Notes: generated by a model from the sequence alone, not told the origin. Numbered from the stretch's first letter, positions 1 through 5,444 are shown. The stretch: 5,544 bases of DNA from Bacillota bacterium (GCA_905372035.1 CAJPNN010000074.1:1-5544); one strand, 5' to 3'. Made by a program: numbers and translations.

Positions 1-1
1 G

Positions 2-10
2 TGTTATAAT
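2..10 (+). promoter_or_regulatory. extended -10 promoter element of the transporter operon
   Basis: A perfect TATAAT at 5-10 is preceded by TG one base upstream, giving the extended -10 form TGnTATAAT used by the main sigma factor of Gram-positive bacteria. The matching -35 would lie outside the window. Transcription would start near 16-18, inside the left arm of the inverted repeat at 15-46 and about 45 bases before the first gene. The match is by eye only, but its position directly ahead of a co-directional five-gene operon supports it. Confidence 0.7.
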
Positions 11-14
11 TACT

Positions 15-46
15 TCAATGAATATAAATTAAAAAATATTCATTGA
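15..46. promoter_or_regulatory. perfect 11-bp inverted repeat, probable operator
   Basis: TCAATGAATAT at 15-25 is the exact reverse complement of ATATTCATTGA at 36-46, separated by ten A/T-only bases. The arm centres are 21 bp apart, about two helical turns, which suits a dimeric repressor binding one face of DNA. It starts at the predicted transcription start and ends just before the ribosome binding site, so a bound protein could block transcription. As RNA it would form an 11-bp hairpin at the 5' end of the message, so mRNA stabilisation is an alternative. It is not a terminator, because no T-run follows. The regulator family cannot be told from the site. Confidence 0.6.
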
Positions 47-47
47 G

Positions 48-54
48 AAAGGAG
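48..54 (+). promoter_or_regulatory. ribosome binding site deciding the GTG start at 63
   Basis: AAAGGAG ends eight bases before GTG at 63, which is ideal spacing. The nearby ATG at 55 overlaps the end of this site's window and hits a stop after three codons, so GTG at 63 is the real start. Confidence 0.8.
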
Positions 55-62
55 ATGGGAAA

Positions 63-2189
63 GTGATAGAGTTTGATGATTTTTCTTTCACTTATGAGGG
101 AGAAATAAATCCGACTTTGAAGGATATAAATTTAAAAATACAAACAGGTGAATGTGTAGTTTTAACAGGACTTAGTGGTTGTGGGAAAACTACATTGCTC
201 AGAGTTATAAATGGACTTTGTCCCAGTGCGTTTCAAGGTACAGTTACAGGTAGTTTCAAAACAGATTTCTATGATTACAAAGATAGTTTTGCCGGGCTTA
301 ACTCAAAGTATGTTGGCAGTATTTTACAAAATCCTAAAAATGGATTTTTATTTTCTAATGCTAATGATGAGTGCAAATACTCTTCAAAATGCATTGGAAA
401 AAGCAAAGTAGAAATAGAAGATAAATTTACTTTACTAAAAGATAGATATGCTGAAGTTCTATTACACGAAAATATTTTGAATTTATCAAGTGGTGAGGCA
501 CAAACACTCAGTGTTTTAAGTTCTTATATTAAAGCTCCTAAAATAATAGTTATGGATGAGCCGACTGCAAATTTAGATATTAACGAAATAGATGAATTAA
601 AAAAACATATTAATGAACTTAAAAACAATAATGTAACAATCGTCATTGCAGAACATAGGGTCGGTTATCTGAAAGATGTATGTGATAAGGTTTATGTAAT
701 GCAGGATGGAACTTTGATAAATGAGGGCGGATTTGAAGTTAGAAGTGAAAATATAATTTTCTCAAACAATCAAGAACATTTTGATAAAAAAATAAATAAT
801 ACGTTAGAAATTTTAAATCTTAATTATCGTATTAAGGATAAAGAAATTTTAAATAATATATCTTTATCAATAAAATCCAATAAAGTAACAGCAATTATTG
901 GAAGTAATGGTTCAGGTAAAAGTACATTAGGTAAGTTAATTGCAGGACTGATTGATAATAAAAAAGCTGTTTTTGCCATTGATAATAAGATTCTTTCAAA
1001 AAAAGAGAGAGTAAATAATTCATATTTTTGTATGCAAGATAGTTATCATCAGATGGTTACTGCTTCAGTAAAAGATGAAATCCTTCTTCAAAACAAAAAA
1101 TTAAGTGATTTAGAAATTCATAATTTTCTTGGAATGCTGGATATTGATGGCTTAGAAAATCGTCATCCATCAAAGCTTTCCGGAGGTCAAGTTTTAAGAT
1201 TGGCAGTCCTTTTGGCATATATAAGCAATAAGAAAATTGTAATCTTGGATGAGCCTACCAGCGGGTTAGACTTTAAAAGAATGAACTGTATTTGTGAATT
1301 AATAAAGAAGATGAAAGACGAAGGAAAGTTTGTTATTTTAATTTCACATGATTTAGAGCTTTTATCAAAAGTTGCCGATGAATATATTCTTTTGGAAGGT
1401 GGAAAAGTAACCGCACACAGAAGGCTTGTTGACCAAAATGATTTTAGTGAAATGATAGATAAGCTTAAATCCGTAAGAAATGTGAAAAATAAAAATTCCA
1501 TAGAAAAGAAAAAAACAAACTATTCAAAAGTTAATCCTATTATAAATTTGATTGTGTTTTTTACAGTTGCCAATGCAATATTCTTTTATCCGTCAAATCA
1601 AAGTTCAATATATTTAATGGGGATAGTAGCTATTGTATTTTTGTTTAATAAAAACTATGTGCTTTCAATAAAAATGGCAGTTACTTATTTTATATTAAGC
1701 AAACTGAAGCTAATTTGTCCATTATACTACCAAGCTTTTGTTGAAATTTTTATTGTGAGAGGTATGTTATGCGGTTATGCCATAAAGAATTTAACAGCGG
1801 GTACAAAGCTTATAACAATTATAGAAGCCTTAGAAAAAGTAAAGTTGACAGATTATATCCTTATACCGATTATTTCCTTTATAAGATTGTTTCCGGTAAT
1901 GAGGAACGATTTTTCCATAGCTTATATGAGCCTTAAAACCAGAAAGCTGATTAAAAATAAAAATCCGGCGGCAATTTGGAGATTTATCATTGTACCTGTT
2001 GTTTTCAGTTTAATAAGAAGTGCGGAAAATTTATCTTTAGGGATTGAAACAAAGGGAATGATAATAGGCAAAGAAAGAACATTGTTGACAGATGTCAATT
2101 TTAAAATTACAGATTATATATTATCTGCGATGTATATGTTGGTTTACACGTTTTTAATTACAGGAGGAATAAAATGGATAATAAATTAA
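63..2189 (+). CDS. fused ECF transporter protein: two ATPase domains plus EcfT-like membrane domain
   Basis: This 708-residue protein carries the whole energy-coupling module of an ECF-type importer on one chain. ATPase domain 1 (about residues 1-225) shows Walker A GLSGCGKTT at 36-44, Q-loop Q89, signature LSSGEAQ at 141-147, Walker B with D165/E166, and switch histidine H198. ATPase domain 2 (about 245-465) shows Walker A GSNGSGKST at 280-288, Q325, LSGGQ at 372-376, D396/E397 and H429. A charged linker (about 466-488) leads to a hydrophobic EcfT/CbiQ-like domain (about 490-708) with several membrane segments. Its two coupling motifs read SLKTRK (623-628) and GIETKG (660-665), both diverging from the usual Ala-Arg-Gly. 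All catalytic ATPase residues are present, so it should hydrolyse ATP. ECF A, A and T subunits are usually separate genes, so the triple fusion is notable. The start is GTG, set by the upstream Shine-Dalgarno. The end overlaps the S-component gene by 16 bases, which indicates they work together at the cytoplasmic membrane. Confidence 0.92.
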   Translation: MIEFDDFSFTYEGEINPTLKDINLKIQTGECVVLTGLSGCGKTTLLRVINGLCPSAFQGTVTGSFKTDFYDYKDSFAGLNSKYVGSILQNPKNGFLFSNANDECKYSSKCIGKSKVEIEDKFTLLKDRYAEVLLHENILNLSSGEAQTLSVLSSYIKAPKIIVMDEPTANLDINEIDELKKHINELKNNNVTIVIAEHRVGYLKDVCDKVYVMQDGTLINEGGFEVRSENIIFSNNQEHFDKKINNTLEILNLNYRIKDKEILNNISLSIKSNKVTAIIGSNGSGKSTLGKLIAGLIDNKKAVFAIDNKILSKKERVNNSYFCMQDSYHQMVTASVKDEILLQNKKLSDLEIHNFLGMLDIDGLENRHPSKLSGGQVLRLAVLLAYISNKKIVILDEPTSGLDFKRMNCICELIKKMKDEGKFVILISHDLELLSKVADEYILLEGGKVTAHRRLVDQNDFSEMIDKLKSVRNVKNKNSIEKKKTNYSKVNPIINLIVFFTVANAIFFYPSNQSSIYLMGIVAIVFLFNKNYVLSIKMAVTYFILSKLKLICPLYYQAFVEIFIVRGMLCGYAIKNLTAGTKLITIIEALEKVKLTDYILIPIISFIRLFPVMRNDFSIAYMSLKTRKLIKNKNPAAIWRFIIVPVVFSLIRSAENLSLGIETKGMIIGKERTLLTDVNFKITDYILSAMYMLVYTFLITGGIKWIIN

Positions 2190-2731
2190 GAATTAAAGAG
2201 TTAGTATTAGTAGCAGCGTTTTCAGTGTTAGGAATTGCATTTATGTATTTGATACCAATGCCTTTCTTATTTACACCGTATACAATTTTAATTTCGCCAA
2301 TTGTACAAAGCTTATTTTTAGCACTGCCATTTATATTGACAGGGGCTAAGGTTCAAAAGAAATGGGCTATATTAATTTACTGTGTAATATGGGGATTAGG
2401 TGGAATTATGCCTTATTATATTGGAATGATGGTTGTTGCAGGAATCATCGCTGAGTTCATATTAGTGAAAACAAAAAATAGATTTAAAGGCTTGAGCTTA
2501 TCCTTTGTTGTAGCCATGCTTTCTCATTATATAGGCGGAACTGTAATACCTTATATCATTACGAAAGAACAGCAATTAGAGGTTATTAAGCAAATGTATG
2601 GGCAGGACTATGCAATGAAAATGCAAGAACTTAAGACGATACCTATGATGATAATAATTGCAATAGCTATTGTGGTAGTTTCATTTATAGGAACTTACAT
2701 TTCCAAAAAATTCTGCAAAAAGCATTTTTAA
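2174..2731 (+). CDS. ECF transporter S component, MptD/Trep_Strep family
   Basis: This 185-residue, very hydrophobic protein has about six predicted membrane segments (roughly residues 9-28, 33-57, 64-80, 82-98, 107-128 and 155-176). A charged loop at 130-155 and a lysine-rich tail (KKFCKKHF) would sit at the membrane surface. The size, topology and N-terminus (basic KLRIKELVLVAAF, then a long helix) match S components of ECF importers, and the sequence resembles the MptD/Trep_Strep family. S components bind the substrate and dock on the EcfT coupling helices. Substrates of this family are mostly unassigned. AGGAGG at 2162-2167 lies six bases before the ATG and inside the preceding gene, so translation is probably coupled. 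Together with the upstream fusion it completes an importer. The family assignment is from recalled similarity; the S-component role is also supported by context. Confidence 0.87.
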   Translation: MDNKLRIKELVLVAAFSVLGIAFMYLIPMPFLFTPYTILISPIVQSLFLALPFILTGAKVQKKWAILIYCVIWGLGGIMPYYIGMMVVAGIIAEFILVKTKNRFKGLSLSFVVAMLSHYIGGTVIPYIITKEQQLEVIKQMYGQDYAMKMQELKTIPMMIIIAIAIVVVSFIGTYISKKFCKKHF

Positions 2732-2733
2732 AC

Positions 2734-2740
2734 AGGAGGA
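2734..2740 (+). promoter_or_regulatory. ribosome binding site deciding the start at 2749 over 2743
   Basis: AGGAGGA lies only two to three bases before the in-frame ATG at 2743, which is too close, but about eight to nine bases before the ATG at 2749. The second ATG is therefore the better start. The two choices differ by two residues only. Confidence 0.6.
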
Positions 2741-2748
2741 GTATGCTT

Positions 2749-3462
2749 ATGATTGAACTCAAACATATAACAAAGAGATATAAAAAGTTTCTTGCTCTCA
2801 TAGATTTTTCCTATGAATTTGAAAATGGAAATGCTTATGGGATATTAGGAGTTAATGGTGCCGGTAAAAGCACACTAATCAATTGCATAACACGAAATGT
2901 ATCCTTTGACGGAGAGCTTAATTATGTAGATTTAAAAATTTGGGATATTGGCTATGTTCCGCAAGAGCTCGCCATATATCCTGAGCTTTCGGTGATGGAT
3001 AATATGTTGTTTTTTGCTTCTGTATATAAAATGGATAAAAGAAAAGCAAAAGAAAGAAGCACTTTATTAATTGAAAAAGTGGGATTGAAGGAAAAGTTAT
3101 CGACTAAAGCAAGAGATTTATCTGGTGGAATGAAAAGAAAATTAAATCTGATAACAGGGCTTGTCCATAATCCTAAACTTTTGATTTGTGATGAAGTTTG
3201 TGTCGGCATTGATCCGATTTCCAGAAAGGAAATATTAGAATATCTTAAAGAGTTGAAAAATAACGGATTAAATATCATCTATACCTCTCATTATTTGGAT
3301 GAAGTTGAATATCTTTGCGACAGAATAGTATTTTTAGATAAAGGAAAGCTTGTTTTGGAAGGAGAAACGAAAAAGCTTATTGAAGAAATGTCTGATACAG
3401 AAACTAAAAAGGCGGATTTATCGGATGTTTTTTTAAAGGTTTTACGTAAAGAAGGTGAATGA
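2749..3462 (+). CDS. ABC transporter ATP-binding protein, DrrA/CcmA-like exporter type
   Basis: This is a complete 237-residue single nucleotide-binding domain. Numbering from the Met at 2749, it has Walker A GVNGAGKST at 34-42, Q-loop Q72, signature LSGGM at 124-128, Walker B KLLICDE with D148/E149, a D-loop GID, and switch histidine H181 in TSH. The lone domain with LSGGMKRKL and the order ATPase-permease-permease are typical of ABC-2 exporters such as the DrrA or NatA types. It should power the two membrane proteins encoded next. The usual DEPT after the Walker B aspartate reads DEVC, an unusual substitution that leaves the catalytic glutamate intact. An alternative in-frame start at 2743 adds two residues. 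It lies 17 bases after the S-component gene and one base before the next gene, so it is part of the same operon. The cargo could be drug, peptide, lipid or heme-like; the sequence does not say which. Confidence 0.9.
   Translation: MIELKHITKRYKKFLALIDFSYEFENGNAYGILGVNGAGKSTLINCITRNVSFDGELNYVDLKIWDIGYVPQELAIYPELSVMDNMLFFASVYKMDKRKAKERSTLLIEKVGLKEKLSTKARDLSGGMKRKLNLITGLVHNPKLLICDEVCVGIDPISRKEILEYLKELKNNGLNIIYTSHYLDEVEYLCDRIVFLDKGKLVLEGETKKLIEEMSDTETKKADLSDVFLKVLRKEGE
3452..3458 (+). promoter_or_regulatory. ribosome binding site deciding the ATG start at 3464
   Basis: AAGGTGA ends five bases before the ATG at 3464. The alternative GTG at 3455 lies inside this motif and has no Shine-Dalgarno of its own upstream, so the ATG is preferred. 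The site lies within the last codons of the ATPase gene. Confidence 0.6.
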
Positions 3463-3463
3463 G

Positions 3464-4231
3464 ATGCTGAAAAAAGAAATAAAAGCGATTATTAAAAATC
3501 CGGTATACTTTATCATCATGTGTTTACCGCAGCTTCTTACTTTTATTATGAGCGAAGGAACGAAGAACTATTTATCGCAGCATATTCAAAGCATTATGAA
3601 GGTAAATACTGCAAAAGAAGTTATCATGTACAATGGGGTATTGTTGAATTCAAAAGTACAGTTTGCGGTTAGTGAACTTAATTTCATGCTGATGATGTGT
3701 GCGATTTTGGCAGGACTTAGTATTTTTGAGGAAAGAAAACTTCATGTGTGGAATAGAGTAGTTGACAAAGGTAATTTTATAATAATCAAATTCATTACAC
3801 ATTATGTTTTTTCGCTTATATTGATTGGTTTTAATGTATTAGGTTTTTATATACTGTTTAATATCAGTTTTTCAACGGAATCTTTATACATTTTTATTAC
3901 CGTTCCAATTATGAGTATCATTTTAGGGCTGTTTGTAGGTCTTTTGGCTGCGAATAGGGCGATGCTTTCAAACACCATTTTGATGATTGTTATGCTGACG
4001 GGATATTTTGGAGGGGCTTTAAGTCTGACTTCTGTTTTGTCCAATACGAAGTTTATGAATGTACTCATGTACTCATCGCCTCTAACAATGGCAAACAGGT
4101 TGATATTCAAAAACTTAGTTCATATAAACTGGGGAAATGATTTATGGATATGGATATTGATGATTTTTGTATTTGTTGTAATATTTGTTTCCTTAATAGG
4201 AAGGAGGGTGAAAAATGGGGCAAGCATTTAA
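3464..4231 (+). CDS. ABC-2 type transporter permease, first subunit
   Basis: This 255-residue integral membrane protein has about six membrane segments (roughly 14-30, 70-88, 105-133, 143-163, 168-190 and 226-246). A basic amphipathic start (MLKKEIKAIIKNP) precedes the first. The loop between segments 1 and 2 is short (about 40 residues) and probably external. After segment 2 comes a charged stretch FEERKLHVWNRVV (88-100), the cytosolic element typical of ABC-2 permeases that contacts the ATPase. SPLTMANRLI near 205-214 matches the conserved SP motif before the last segment. It should form half of the exporter channel. The start is ATG at 3464, one base after the ATPase stop; an upstream in-frame GTG at 3455 would add three residues but lacks a ribosome binding site. 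The end overlaps the next gene by 17 bases. It resembles its partner in fold but not closely in sequence, which suggests a heterodimer. Confidence 0.86.
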   Translation: MLKKEIKAIIKNPVYFIIMCLPQLLTFIMSEGTKNYLSQHIQSIMKVNTAKEVIMYNGVLLNSKVQFAVSELNFMLMMCAILAGLSIFEERKLHVWNRVVDKGNFIIIKFITHYVFSLILIGFNVLGFYILFNISFSTESLYIFITVPIMSIILGLFVGLLAANRAMLSNTILMIVMLTGYFGGALSLTSVLSNTKFMNVLMYSSPLTMANRLIFKNLVHINWGNDLWIWILMIFVFVVIFVSLIGRRVKNGASI

Positions 4232-5138
4232 ACTTATTTTCAAAATTTTAAGGAATACCAAAGGTTTTATTTCTTCTATGGTGATTATGCCTATCATAAT
4301 GATTATACTTGTAAGTATGACTCTTGCCTATTCCGATGTTCCTGTTGTGGGATATATTGGAGAAAAGGCACCAAGTGTAGCAAATATTAAAATGATAAAG
4401 CTTGAAGCAGATGAAAAGGATTATTTTCTCGGGCTGTCGCAAGGAACTTTAGTGCTAAAGACAGACAAAGAAGGGAATGTCCTGCAATATTACAGCAGTA
4501 TTTCTAATAATCCGTTAATACCTATGATTGAAAACGGTGATTCAACAAATGAAGTCTTTAATGAAAAACCTAAAATCAGTTACTCCGTAGGCATTATATT
4601 GTTTAAACTATTGACAGCAGCCAGTTTGCTTGCCACAGTTTTGATTAGTGAAAAAGGAAATGGAATTATTTTAAGAGTTAAAAATTCCAAAACAAAACTT
4701 AGCTCATATATCTTAGGCAAAAGTTTAGCAATCGTATTTGTATATGAGATTGCGAATTTTCTAATACTCTTGTTCTATAAATTTGCCGGGTTTGATTTGG
4801 GACAATCAGATATTTTTAATGTTGGTATTTTGTTTACCGTCACATTGTTTATTTCAACAGGGCTATATATTTTCTTATCGGCTATAATGAAAAATGAAGG
4901 CTATATATGGATAATATCAACAGGAATTATCTTTCCATTAGGATTATTTTCCGGGATTTTGTTTCCGGTTGAATATATGGCGGATTGGATGAAACTTGTT
5001 GCTCATATATCACCTCTCTATTATCTTCAAAATTCAGTTATTAATGGAAAAATTGATGCAGTACCGATTTTATTAATGTGTATAATTTCCGTAATACTTG
5101 GAATGTATGGAATAAGGTTACTAAGTAAACAGAGATAA
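4215..5138 (+). CDS. ABC-2 type transporter permease, second subunit
   Basis: This 307-residue membrane protein has the ABC-2 layout. One N-terminal segment (about 17-39) is followed by a mostly polar, probably extracellular domain of about 80 residues (40-121). Five more segments follow (about 122-145, 165-190, 203-225, 231-251 and 282-303). LISEKGNGIILRVKNS (143-158) is the cytosolic coupling element after segment 2, and HISPLYYLQNSV (264-275) holds the SP motif before the last segment. The external domain is about twice the size of the partner's loop, so the two permeases are unequal halves. AAGGAGG at 4201-4207 lies seven bases before the ATG, inside the end of the first permease gene, which the frame overlaps by 17 bases; coupled translation is likely. 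This is the last gene of the operon. No terminator directly follows its stop; the first is at 5358-5397. The cargo is unknown. Confidence 0.87.
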   Translation: MGQAFKLIFKILRNTKGFISSMVIMPIIMIILVSMTLAYSDVPVVGYIGEKAPSVANIKMIKLEADEKDYFLGLSQGTLVLKTDKEGNVLQYYSSISNNPLIPMIENGDSTNEVFNEKPKISYSVGIILFKLLTAASLLATVLISEKGNGIILRVKNSKTKLSSYILGKSLAIVFVYEIANFLILLFYKFAGFDLGQSDIFNVGILFTVTLFISTGLYIFLSAIMKNEGYIWIISTGIIFPLGLFSGILFPVEYMADWMKLVAHISPLYYLQNSVINGKIDAVPILLMCIISVILGMYGIRLLSKQR

Positions 5139-5143
5139 GATAT

Positions 5144-5173
5144 TTGTTATGAAATGCCCCAAAATTTTCTAAT
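5144..5173 (+). promoter_or_regulatory. weak candidate promoter for the leader region
   Basis: TTGTTA (5144-5149) and TCTAAT (5168-5173) are spaced 18 bases apart and match the -35 and -10 consensus at four and five of six positions. In AT-rich DNA such matches arise often by chance. If real, transcription would start near 5180, just before the small ORFs. Otherwise the leader is read from the transporter operon. Confidence 0.25.
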
Positions 5174-5192
5174 AAAATTAGGAGGAAAAAAT

Positions 5193-5198
5193 ATGTAG
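5193..5198 (+). other. start-stop ORF (ATG TAG) with strong ribosome binding site
   Basis: AGGAGG at 5180-5185 is followed after seven bases by ATG and immediately by TAG. A ribosome would load, place the initiator tRNA and stop without making a peptide bond. It could be a ribosome-parking element in the leader, the remains of an older gene start, or chance. Confidence 0.35.
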
Positions 5199-5220
5199 AT
5201 AGGTAACGGAGGGGTAAATA

Positions 5221-5249
5221 ATGGGAACACTAAATTCTGTTATTCCCAT
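5221..5249 (+). other. hairpin covering the leader-peptide start codon
   Basis: ATGGGAA at 5221-5227 pairs perfectly with TTCCCAT at 5243-5249, leaving a 15-base loop. The stem includes the start codon, so it competes with initiation, and a translating ribosome would open it. Confidence 0.4.
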
Positions 5250-5325
5250 AAGATACATTTATCCTTTTTTATGCTTGGAATTGCTTACACATAGCAATAA
5301 CACTTTATCAGAACCAACAAAATAA
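5221..5325 (+). CDS. putative 34-residue leader peptide
   Basis: An ATG at 5221 opens a 34-codon frame ending in TAA at 5323-5325. GGAGG at 5208-5212, within GGAGGGG, lies eight bases before the ATG, giving a strong initiation site. The peptide begins MGTLNSVIPIRYIYPFLCLE; the rest is more polar and ends in EPTK. It has no recognisable domain. Its place 32 bases before an intrinsic terminator, and the fact that codons 14-16 form one arm of a possible antiterminator, suggest it is translated for regulation and not for its product. The first seven bases including the ATG can pair with TTCCCAT at 5243-5249, so folding may also affect initiation. No known leader peptide was recognised. It could also be a chance ORF, but the ribosome binding site argues against that. 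Confidence 0.5.
   Translation: MGTLNSVIPIRYIYPFLCLELLTHSNNTLSEPTK
5262..5275 (+). repeat. 14-nt direct repeat, copy 1
   Basis: TCCTTTTTTATGCT occurs here inside the leader ORF and again at 5389-5402, across the T-run of the terminator. The first ten bases of both copies are complementary to TAAAAAAGGA at 5425-5434, the ribosome binding region of the last gene. Confidence 0.6.
5280..5298 (+). other. second small hairpin within the leader ORF
   Basis: ATTGCT at 5280-5285 pairs perfectly with AGCAAT at 5293-5298 around a seven-base loop. It lies in leader codons 20-26 and may act as a spacer or pause structure between the antiterminator arms. Confidence 0.35.
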
Positions 5326-5357
5326 AAAATCATATAAAACATTAGTTTTTAAGTTAA

Positions 5358-5397
5358 GAGGACATTTTACGCCAAAGTGTAGAAGTCCTCCTTTTTT
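5358..5397 (+). terminator. intrinsic terminator in the leader
   Basis: GAGGAC (5358-5363) pairs with GTCCTC (5385-5390). After a single bulged A (5364), TTTTACGC (5365-5372) pairs with GTGTAGAA (5377-5384) with two G-U pairs, closing on a CAAA loop. A C and six T residues follow (5391-5397). This is a typical strong Rho-independent terminator on the + strand. It lies about 220 bases after the transporter operon and 47 bases before the next gene start, with no promoter in between. It therefore probably acts as a conditional attenuator as well as ending the operon. Confidence 0.8.
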
Positions 5398-5437
5398 ATG
5401 CTCAAAAAGCAAAATCAGAGAACTTAAAAAAGGAGGA
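5386..5437 (+). promoter_or_regulatory. potential sequestering hairpin over the last gene's ribosome binding site
   Basis: TCCTCCTTTTTTA at 5386-5398 is the exact reverse complement of TAAAAAAGGAGGA at 5425-5437, which contains the Shine-Dalgarno of the GTG at 5445. The 26-base loop holds a minor TGCT/AGCA stem (5399-5402 with 5408-5411). This pairing excludes the terminator hairpin, since both use 5386-5390. Formed in a read-through transcript, it would block translation. Confidence 0.5.
5389..5402 (+). repeat. 14-nt direct repeat, copy 2
   Basis: This is the second exact copy of TCCTTTTTTATGCT, starting 127 bases after the first. It covers the end of the terminator stem and its T-run. Confidence 0.6.
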
Positions 5438-5444
5438 TTACTGG

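Larger units (their letters stand above)
5180..5444 (+). promoter_or_regulatory. putative leader-peptide attenuator upstream of the last gene
   Basis: This gene-poor stretch contains, in order, a Shine-Dalgarno with ATG-TAG (5180-5198), a Shine-Dalgarno with a 34-codon ORF (5208-5325), two hairpins inside that ORF, a strong intrinsic terminator (5358-5397), and an RNA stretch that could mask the ribosome binding site of the next gene. A possible antiterminator pairs UCCUUUU at 5262-5268 (leader codons 14-16) with AAGAGGA at 5356-5362, taking up most of the terminator's 5' arm. The layout matches leader-controlled resistance genes of Gram-positive bacteria, where ribosome stalling in the leader changes RNA folding. 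All pairings were found by eye, with no energy calculation. Confidence 0.55.

Noticed and set aside
55..66. ATG at 55 as the start of the first gene
   Set aside because: It is out of frame with the gene and reaches TGA after three codons; GTG at 63 has the correct spacing.
211..411. 66-codon open frame on the plus strand in another frame
   Set aside because: It overlaps the first ATPase domain completely and shows no independent start signal.
1187..1501. 104-codon open frame on the minus strand
   Set aside because: It lies wholly inside the second ATPase domain of the fusion gene, whose Walker B and switch motifs are clearly coded on the plus strand; it has no ribosome binding site or domain.
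2952..3278. 108-codon open frame on the minus strand
   Set aside because: It is the antisense of the signature and Walker B region of the exporter ATPase and has no supporting features.
3847..4110. 87-codon open frame on the minus strand
   Set aside because: It is antisense to membrane segments of the first permease and has no ribosome binding site.
4248..4442. Minus-strand frame with a His/Asn-rich end resembling a metal-binding tail
   Set aside because: The His-rich look comes from reading ATG/ATT-rich codons of the second permease backwards; the plus-strand protein has a coherent membrane layout there.
5139..5180. Terminator directly after the last transporter gene
   Set aside because: Only a weak CTAAT/ATTAG palindrome (5169-5181) is present, without a GC stem or T-run; the first convincing terminator is at 5358-5397.
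5281..5309. TTGCTT and TTTATC as a promoter between the leader ORF and terminator
   Set aside because: The -10 candidate matches the consensus poorly, and the TTGCTT bases are explained by the hairpin at 5280-5298.
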